DNA of 64,000 nt. Origin: Cristatella mucedo. Lineage: Eukaryota > Bryozoa > Phylactolaemata > Cristatellidae. Shown piece by piece: positions 56,948 to 64,000 of this stretch. The position numbers were made by a program, and so were the translations under genes. Where the stretch lies: assembly GCA_009760855.2 (NCBI GenBank), contig WPIO01000063.1:617501-681500 (forward strand). Direction: 5' to 3'. The notes beneath the pieces were generated by a model that was not told the DNA's origin, ran no database searches, and saw only the letters and a list, made by a program, of their open reading frames with translations. Each line of letters begins with the position of its first letter. Positions within the stretch are counted from its first letter, which is position 1.

Positions 56948-57469
56948 ATTTTACTGGAATGATATAATTTCCCTTTACTTACAATTAAAAGTACACTGGG
57001 ACAAGTTCTAGTTTGTATCAAATGAGTAGGCTTAGTAGTGCGCAAAGACAATACGAGAGGCAGTGTAATTTATGCAAAACTACTCGAAAGCAGCTGGACG
57101 GTTTGTGGGAGACTAATTACTCACCCAGCGGCGTCCACGCTTTGAGGAATAACAGTTAATGCGGTAATACTATCCAGAGCCGTATGGAGGCTAGATTTCC
57201 GGCGTGTGAGAATCTAGCATGTTGAAGTCTTGGAGTGCTATCGGATTGAAACGCCTGTATATCTTTATTCTCCTATCGCGTCACGTGGCTGCGCTAGCGG
57301 CCTGGAGGAGGCCCTGGCCTCACACGTGCTGCGGGGCGGCTAGATTTAGGCGACCCGCATTTAGATGCTCCAGAGGGCAGCTTAAAGGCCCATTTTGAGA
57401 GCTTTAAGCTTGACAGCTTGACAGACTTATATTTGCCCAAGAAGAATTATTGCGGTAGGGAACTTCCAA
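56948..57469. other. No gene recognised
   Basis: Unique-looking sequence; nothing recognised. Confidence 0.4.
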
Positions 57470-57630
57470 AACACTAGGTAAGGCAGTTGCTTTTCACGAC
57501 CTCGGTTCGGAGGTCGTGGGTTCAAATCCTCCAGTAGGCGATCCTATAGTGCCGCTGCAAGCGGTGGTGATGGCCTTAAAGGCTCTTCTGGCGCCATTCA
57601 AAAAGAGGCTGTTAAATCTGCTAGTATTCG
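57470..57630 (+). mobile_element. tRNA-derived SINE, family 1
   Basis: Plus strand: AGGTAAGGCAGTTGC (A-box end), an anticodon-arm region CACGACCTCGGTTCGGAGGTCGTG that is a perfect hairpin, B box GGGTTCAAATCC, body CGCTGCAAGCGGTGGTGATG, 3' end AGAGGCTGTTAAATCTGC. Family consensus otherwise intact. Confidence 0.85.
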
Positions 57631-57844
57631 CACACCGCCGAATGCGTGTCGCCCGGCAATCCTCGAGAGTCGCTCTGTACTGTCGCAGCTCCTCCCTAAG
57701 GACTTTCACGCTCAGGCAGAGGCTGGCTGTTGTTCGTTTGGCTCGACTCGCGATCCTTGCAAGAGCAACCAAAAAAAGCTCACGCTCTTAGGCGACTTGC
57801 ATCCAAAAGTCGTCGCTGCATAGTAACCTTATGTGCCTATTGAA

Positions 57845-58046
57845 AAGATGCTACTCACCACCCCAACTGCTCTCCTGACTCTGCTATGCTTCCCACTTTC
57901 TCTTTGTTGCGTAAGACGAAGTCTGTTTGCTACCGAATGCGTACCGAAAGCCGCTTAGGCTGTGAGTTCGCTATACAAAACTCTCCTGCGTAACACCCAC
58001 ATAGTCTTTATGACTTTGTGGAGTTACAGACGGAGATGCATTACAT
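57845..58046 (+). mobile_element. LINE-B 3' end
   Basis: Plus strand: GACTCTGCTATGCTTCCCAC to GTTACAGACGGAGATGCATT. It matches the 3' UTR of the 10,543-12,372 copy closely, so it is young and strongly 5'-truncated. Confidence 0.9.
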
Positions 58047-58695
58047 AAGCCGCGAACATGCAGTTCTGAGAACCGGGTGATTCTAGAAGCCTTCGACCCC
58101 CCCCCCCCTCCAACACCTTTGACCACGCAGGACCGATTCGGCGGTGGGCTTGCTGAAAAAGAGCATCGTCTTTTTAGCATTTGTCTTTGCCTTTTGGCTC
58201 CATAAATTGTAATAATAAGTCGCCATTTGTGTTGCATTCGCAGAGAAACCAAATCGTCCATTCACTCCGTTTACTACTCGTTGCGAGAGAAGCAATGACC
58301 AAGGGCTAATGACATACTACGTATCTTGCTTAGATAATCAAGCGATACCCCACAGAAGACACTCGTGGCCACCGACTAGCAGAATCATTGATTAGGAGGA
58401 GGAACTAAATCATGCACATATAAGCTAGCATAAAAAAGACAGGTTTACAGGGGCGATGCGGAAGCTGCACGGAAATAGTGTGCGCCTTTATCCCAGACTT
58501 AAATGATGCATAGTCAATGCAGGTGGTGATAGAAGCTGAATATTATGTCAAGACCTTCACTGCTTACGAACGGAAAGTCCATCGGATCACCATCAGATTT
58601 CAATTGTGTGCAAGTAACGGCAACTGGAGCCAATGGAAGCCGAAGAGCGGATGGAGCCCAATGAAGGAGCCGTGATGTCACATAAGTAGGCCAGT
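58047..58695. other. No gene recognised
   Basis: Contains a C-rich run (58,097-58,109). No gene or dispersed repeat recognised. Confidence 0.4.
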
Positions 58696-58699
58696 ACAA

Positions 58700-60260
58700 G
58701 AGAGTGAAGTGACATATACCTATGATGTGAATGGACAAAGATCATCCGATGAACCACTGAAATATGGGGTACCAGGGCTCTCTGCTTGGTCTGCTTCTCG
58801 TCACAATGTCTACTCTACCTCTTGCCGATGGTATCGCCAAGCTCAATCTAGGCTTTCACTTCTATGCAGATGCGTTGTGTGTGTCCGCGACTTCTGCTGC
58901 TGTAATTAGCGAAGCTCCTTGACACCAAAGTACACGCCTCACCTGTGGCCAACAGTTAAGCCATGGATGTAGCCAGCGAAGCGTCGGGCCACTAATGCAT
59001 GTCATATATTTCTTGTCGTCTGCTGTGATTCATCCAACTCTCATATTTGTACGCGTTGAGAGTAATAAAGATAGAGTCTCATTTAGTGCTCTCGTCCTCG
59101 CTGTATCTCCATGAGACTCCACAAGAGCCGCAGCCGTCGGAGCCGTTATACAAGATGATGTCGGAGATGTTATACAAGTGATCACGCTCAATTGCACTTT
59201 TGCTTTGATCCCTCCCAGCACGACAAACTCTCTCAACTCCCTTACTGAGTGTACTACTGACATCCGCATATGCATGGCAGCAAACTTTCTCAAATTAAAT
59301 TATAATAAAGCCAACTTACTAGTTATGGGCAAACCAAGTGTGACTAAGAAATTAGTAAGCTTAATACTCGAAATCGGCTTTGCTAGCATATCTCCTGTTG
59401 CATCTGAACGAAATCTAGGTGTTCTGTTCCAAAGTAACATATCACTAGATAGACGACCACATGAGCACCATAGTAAATTCTAGCTACTTGTAACTACATT
59501 GCATTGCTAAAATTCGGGCTTGCTTAGACACGGATACTAAATCTAAATTGGTCCGTGCATTCGTAACATCCCGCCTCGACTTCTGCAACTTACTGCCTGC
59601 TGGTCTACCAACCTGTGCAACCAGGCACTCAAAGTTGGTGCAGAACTCAGCAGCGAGGCCTGTCTAACGTGAACGTCAAAGTTGCAAAATCACATCACTT
59701 CTTACCGACCTGTTGTGGCTCCCAGTCAAGTAGCGTATTGACTTCAAGGTTTTATCATTCATTTTTAGGTCCCTTTATTCTTTGACTTCAACCTACCGGT
59801 AAGAACTACTCTCTTACCAGGCTAGGCATTGTGCCACCCACTTTTTCGAATCAAATAGTGTGAGTGAGTTAGACCTCGTGCGAACTTCACATCCTTTGGA
59901 GACCTTGCCTTTAGTTTGTAAGATTCCAAAGCCTAAAACTCACTCTCTCGACTGACTTCACAACATACACCGACGTGACGACATTTAAAAAGAAGCTAAA
60001 GGTGCAGCTGTTTTGACATCGTTTGGTGGGGTCATTGTGATTTGAACTTGAATTTCTAATGCGTGCTGATACTGTGAATGCTATCACTAACCACATTTAT
60101 ATGCTGAAACAGTGCATGCCACCCAAACCATGTTTTGCTTGTTGACATTGTGCATGTTACCACTAAAGGTTTGACTATGCTTCCTGTACAGCACATGTCA
60201 AGCGCCTAGAAAGAGATTAATTTATCTGTGGGCGCAGTGTAAATGTACGATTATTATGCA
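58700..60260 (+). mobile_element. LINE-A relative, long but decayed (RT to tail)
   Basis: Plus strand. VNGQRSSDEPLKYGVPG and LNLGFHFYAD (RT catalytic region, second Asp of YADD lost) lie at about 58,728-58,885. MAANFLKLNYNKANLLVMG and ERNLGVLFQSNISLD follow at about 59,270-59,455, then a diverged C-terminal domain and 3' UTR, and a tail AAGCGCCTAGAAAGAGATTA at about 60,200. Many stops and frameshifts; it is the longest LINE-A span here. Confidence 0.85.
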
Positions 60261-60812
60261 AGCCAGGGGGATCTCGAAGTCAATTTGACGCTTCATAGAG
60301 AGTGCATGAAGCTTAGAGAGAATGGCGTGATGTGGCAGCAACGCCGTTCACCAAAAACCAGACGAGCTGCTAATTTCGTCACCAGTTGCAGCCGATAAAG
60401 GTCACAAAGTGAATAGAGGTGGACCGTAAAGCTACTCGTCAAAAGCAAGCCACCCAAGCCAGCCTTATTAGCCCCGAGTCTATATAAACGACTTTCCGTC
60501 TTTGAAAAAGAAATTCTAAACCCTTCACGAATAAAGTTCAAATTCGTTGATCCCCAAGTAGATGCGCTCTCTTGCTCCAGACTACCCATCCGAACTACTC
60601 CCCAATCAGGGTAGGCATATTACGACTCAATCTTCTTATTCCTGTCCTTTAGCTATCCCACGAGCACTCCTCAAATACATTGAAGACTATGCTTTGTTTC
60701 GCATGCTCCTAAAGCCTGTAATTGACTTTCGACTGACGTCATAGCATTCTCGGGGATGGCGACGTTAAAAAAGAAGCTAAAAGCGCACCTGTTCCTCAGC
60801 GCATCCTCTGGG
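60261..60812. mobile_element. Two old LINE C-terminal fragments, opposite strands
   Basis: 60,261-60,440 on minus reads LVTKLAARLVFGERRCCHIT (ORF2 C-terminal domain). 60,562-60,812 on plus reads MRSLAPDYPSELLPNQGRHI, then KKKLKAHLFLS. Both are diverged and lack tails. Confidence 0.65.
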
Positions 60813-60999
60813 TAAATAAATAAATAAATAGTAGCTGATTTAACAGTCTCTTTTGTATAGCGACAGAAGAGCCTTTATGGCTATCACCACCGCTTGCAGC
60901 GGTGATAAAGGATCGCCCACTTCACGATTCGAGCCCACGACCTCGGGACCGAGGCCGTAAAAGGCAACCGCTTTAACTAGTGTGTGCCATCACGGCTCA
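60813..60999 (-). mobile_element. tRNA-derived SINE, family 1, well preserved
   Basis: Minus strand: head with GTGATGGCACACACTAGTTA (A-box side mutated), B box GGGCTCGAATCGTG, body, GAGACTGTTAAATCAGC, and tail TATTTATTTATTTA. A TTTA-type tail like the 14,341 copy. Confidence 0.82.
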
Positions 61000-61159
61000 C
61001 CATAATGCGTCCGGAGCGAAGGCCGATGAGACAGCCAGAGATGCTGCGATTGGCATTGATCCTTCCTGCTCTCACTAAGCTATTATCAAAAATCCTACCA
61101 AAATTGCTGCACCCTCTTGCTCACTGCTCAAGGACAAAGGTGTTTAACAGTCAACTACT

Positions 61160-61325
61160 GATAGCTAGGAAGGTAAAGGTAAGGAGCTCGCTTTTCACGT
61201 TCGAGGTCATGGTGTCGAATCCTGCAGTGGGCGATCCTTTATTACCAACTGCAATTCGTGGCGATAGACTTTATGGCCCTTCTGCAGCTGTACAAATTAG
61301 ACTGTGAAATCAGCTAATAAAAAGG
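61160..61325 (+). mobile_element. tRNA-derived SINE, family 1
   Basis: Plus strand: GGTAAAGGTAAGGAGCTCGC, then TGTCGAATCCTGCAGTGGGC (B box), a body and AAATCAGCTAATAAAAAG. It lies about 0.5 kb upstream of the ACAD9-like start. Confidence 0.75.
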
Positions 61326-61820
61326 CAATTTCTGCGTGCCCTAAAATTAAGACTGACTAGCGATACGCTGCAATCGTCTCTAGTCTCAGCGCTGCTAGTA
61401 TGCATTTTGTCACTAACCAGGCAGCATATGTACAAATGCCTCAAAAAGATGCATTCCTTTTGTGGCGCTCGACAAATGTGTTCTTACTATTGTTATCTTT
61501 AAGCCGGCTTGCAGCTTCGTCAAGTTCCGTGCAAAGCCACCGGTTCAGGGATCTGACTGCTCAGACTCGTCACACGTGTTTAGCTATGCCATCTTTCTTT
61601 CACAATTTTTTTTAAAATTCGGTGCAGTGCATAGTCGAATAAGTTAGCCGGCGACTGGACTTCGCCAGCCGATAAGCGATTACGCGCAATCCGACAGCCT
61701 TCACCTTCGATGTGCACAGAGGCTCCATTAATTAACGCCAGAGCAGACCCCCGGCTTAGTGAGCACCTGGTTACGTGCGCGCCAGCTTCTCGGCGCACTG
61801 CTGCCATCAGGCCGTAAACG
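61326..61820. other. Region upstream of the ACAD9-like start codon
   Basis: Unique sequence, CpG content rising towards 61,820. Probably contains the promoter and 5' UTR; no TATA box recognised. Confidence 0.4.
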
Positions 61821-62012
61821 ATGAGCTGGCGGCTCGGCTTAGCCCGTCGCGCTCAGCGAGCTTGCGTCGCATCTCGTCCTCCTGATGTCGGGTGTCGCCG
61901 TTTGTCAACGGAAGTCATTGCCCAGCAGGCGTCAGAGGTTGCTACTCGCAAAGCCAAACGTCTCACCAATGAACCATTCATGAAGAACCTGTTTATGGGA
62001 CGCTTTGACGAA
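61821..62012 (+). CDS. ACAD9: ACAD9-like exon 1
   Basis: ATG at 61,821 opens the frame with a transit-type leader. The exon ends at GAA before GTATTG (64 codons, phase 0). Reading on without splicing meets a stop at 62,130-62,132 and loses the conserved FPEVC block. Confidence 0.85.
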
Positions 62013-63349
62013 GTATTGCCTTTTCAAAAGCTTGCTATTTTCCTAGTTGGCCGCTGCCAAAACCGTCATTCACGTCACAACCTTCCGGCCGCTTTTGTAG
62101 AAAATGCTTATATTTCCGGAAGTATGCAGTAAGAGTGAAATTGAGGACCTAGAAGCTTTTGCCAACCCGCTGGAGAAATATTTCGCTTCAAGTATGTCGG
62201 CTTAAGTTTGCGGAAGTTTGCATAGCTGTGTAGGTTTTCAACATTGGAAAACGGGCTCGTCGTAATCGACCCGTGATCACATGTCTGCTTTTGGAGTATA
62301 TTAGCGCTTCATGCATTGTTAAAATTAGATACCGCGAGCGGGCTATTGTTGCGAGATTTTAGTGTGCTTTGATTCAGAAGAGCTTGTTGTGGCCACTTAA
62401 ATTCATCGCAGGTGTGGGCATCTGCTGTTCCGTTCGTCTGGGACATAAATCTGTACCGGCAGTTTAAGCTGCAATTATGTGCTGTAAAAATGACTTAAGC
62501 AGGCGATTTTAATTGGCTAAATGTATATGTCGTTGCTGCTATATTAGCGTGTGTCGTGGGAGGTTAGTCTATCGACCAGTCACTGTTCATCTAACAGTGT
62601 ACACAATTTTTTCGAGTGTGAAGCAGTTTAACTAGTGCGTCTAGCGGCACTTTGCCCATTTTAACATTACTATCTCACTTGTGGACGAGGCAGCCTTAAA
62701 ACTGGGTAAAATTGTTTGTGTAATTCGTCAACTATTGCCACTCGTTGTCTTGAGATCTTTGCTGCTCGCTTTGCTGATTAACTTGTGAGCAATATGGCCG
62801 AACTAAGTGGAAGGCCAGATGGATACCTACACCCTACTGATACACACATTTTTTTCTGTAATGTGGCTGAGCCACAACAATGCGCAGGTAGTCTCAGATT
62901 CGTAGCCCTCTGTTCGTCTGCTTGCGTGCACTTTTTATTTGTGCACACAAACATACGTCCGACTGATCAACGTCATTAACTGCAGTAGCTGGCACACTAG
63001 GTAAGGCGGTTGCTTTCACGACCTCGGTCCCGAGATCGTGGGTTCGAATACTGCAGTGGGCGATTCTTTATCGCCACTGCAAGCGTTGGTGATAGCCGTA
63101 AAGGCTCTTCTGCCTCTATACAAAAAGAGGCTGTTTAATCAGCTAGGATTTATTTATGCAGTTGTCGTTGCTTCCGTGCGTAAATGTGTGCGTAAATCGA
63201 CGGCATAGGCGTGGGTTTGATGTTATCGAAGTTCTCATTCTTTTTAGTCGACACAAAGTCCATCGATAGAAACAGTAAGATTCCCGACGAAGTAATGGCT
63301 CAACTAAAAGAGTTTGGTCTCTTCGGACTGCAAGTCCCGCAAAGCTATG
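61821..63349 (+). CDS. ACAD9: ACAD9-like acyl-CoA dehydrogenase, first three exons (3' part beyond window)
   Basis: Exons are 61,821-62,012, 62,101-62,191 and 63,248-63,349. The first 30 residues are Arg-rich with no acidic residue before the Asp at 22 (MSWRLGLARRAQRACVASR), as in a mitochondrial transit peptide. Then come NEPFMKNLFMGRFDE, FPEVCSKSEIEDLEAFANPL and IPDEVMAQLKEFGLFGLQVP, the N-terminal region of the ACAD9/VLCAD group. IDRNSKIPDE favours ACAD9 over ACADVL. ACAD9 is a 621-residue mitochondrial FAD enzyme in human, acting in fatty-acid oxidation and complex I assembly; about 128 residues are present here. Exon borders are AG/GT and phases agree (0, then 1, then 1). The catalytic Glu and FAD site lie beyond the window. 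Confidence 0.9.
62101..62191 (+). CDS. ACAD9: ACAD9-like exon 2
   Basis: Acceptor CTTTTGTAG, donor TCAA/GTATGT. It encodes KMLIFPEVCSKSEIEDLEAF, then ANPLEKYFAS plus one base. Intron 1 is only 88 bases. Confidence 0.88.
62192..62984. other. ACAD9-like intron 2, first part
   Basis: Unique AT-rich intron sequence; nothing else recognised. Confidence 0.6.
62985..63160 (+). mobile_element. SINE family 1 in ACAD9-like intron 2
   Basis: Plus strand: GGCACACTAGGTAAGGCGGT (A-box region), hairpin CACGACCTCGGTCCCGAGATCGTG, B box GGGTTCGAATACTG, body, and AGAGGCTGTTTAATCAGC with a TTTATTTA tail. A nearly complete copy. Confidence 0.85.
63248..63349 (+). CDS. ACAD9: ACAD9-like exon 3
   Basis: Acceptor CTTTTTAG, donor ATG/GTAAGG. 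It encodes DTKSIDRNSKIPDEVMAQLK and EFGLFGLQVPQSYG (final Gly split). LFGLQVP followed by Y-G is a hallmark of the family. Confidence 0.95.
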
Positions 63350-64000
63350 GTAAGGCTGTGCAGTCTAGAAAGCGATGTCACTCTGCTATTATTAATTGTA
63401 CTGGCTGATGGCCGCCAGAAATCGCAGGGAAATTTCAGTATTGCATTTTAATGTAGTCCCGACTGTCCGCTGACTAGTGGTAGCCCGCCTAGCTTATGAG
63501 GCCGGCCTACTGTCGGGCAAGGACTCCTTGCCACTACCTAGACGTGAAGTGCTTGAATCTTGCCTTCAGTCGCTTTCTGTGTTTGGCCTTGTCATAAGTG
63601 AGGCGTTTGCTGAGCTTTGACAGTACGAAGCTCCCGGGCTTCTTCCACTGTTTCTTCCTGTTGCAGAGTTTTCATGTGTGCAGCAGTTTTATTGAGTTTT
63701 TCAGTGTGGCACTGAGTAAGCTCCCCCATCGTGAAGAATCGCCGCAGATTCGGTGTGTGCCTGCTCATCGCTTGCCAAAGGCTAGCAAAGCACAGCTTTT
63801 CGTTGGTCAGGCTGACTCTTGCAGCTTTTCAATATGCCAACTCAGCCGGAAGCACCAGTCATCACTTGGGACGACAGCAAAAGAGATCGTAATGCAGAGA
63901 GAGCAAGCTGCTGGAATGCTATGGCTACCCTTCGAAAAACCCTTATGAGTTCAGTCCTATGAAATATTTAGCATTCTAACGTTTAATTTCAACTGCGATG
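63350..64000. other. ACAD9-like intron 3, incomplete
   Basis: No next exon found before the window ends. A 116-residue open frame at 63,598-63,948 has no ACAD similarity. Confidence 0.5.

Overview
This window is nuclear DNA from an animal, most likely an invertebrate. It carries multi-exon protein genes with GT-AG introns (an RMDN1-like gene and the 5' end of an ACAD9-like gene) and an intron-containing tRNA-Ile(UAU) with a Pol III terminator. Long gene-free tracts are packed with decayed L2/CR1-type LINEs, tRNA-derived SINEs, a Tc1-like transposon, a SPIN-like hAT miniature element and many microsatellites. I cannot name the species from the sequence alone. No bacterial operons, CRISPR array or rRNA is present.

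Layout. About 1-45,700 is almost entirely non-genic. It holds dozens of truncated copies of two L2-like LINE families. LINE-A has a 3' end that runs into (ATT)n. LINE-B has a 3' end that runs into CATTA units, and its best copy (10,543-12,372, minus strand) keeps an open 380-residue reverse transcriptase segment. Between them lie (CT)n, (AT)n and (CCG)n tracts, a roughly 150-bp CTC-rich minisatellite (20,860-21,735), a 77-bp-arm inverted repeat around a SINE fragment (29,368-29,684), and a 1.6-kb Tc1-like element with both inverted ends and TA duplications (38,902-40,511).

The RMDN1-like gene spans about 45,772-52,696 (+). Six exons join in consistent phase; the initiator exon is not identified. 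Its introns contain LINE-A, both SINE families and (TA)n. After a gene-poor stretch comes a 191-bp SPIN-like hAT element with a perfect 8-bp target duplication (54,985-55,191), then tRNA-Ile(UAU) at 56,854-56,938. More SINE and LINE debris follows. The first three exons of an ACAD9-like mitochondrial acyl-CoA dehydrogenase start at 61,821 (+), and the gene leaves the window at its right edge.

The most interesting signals are three. First, the SPIN-like element belongs to a family known for horizontal transfer between animals. Second, SINE family 2 shares its 3' tail with LINE-A, which suggests that LINE-A supplies the machinery that moves it. Third, several nested insertions give a relative chronology of transposition. 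Everything outside the two genes and the tRNA looks like neutral or selfish DNA. Many long open frames are by-products of simple repeats or are antisense to LINEs.
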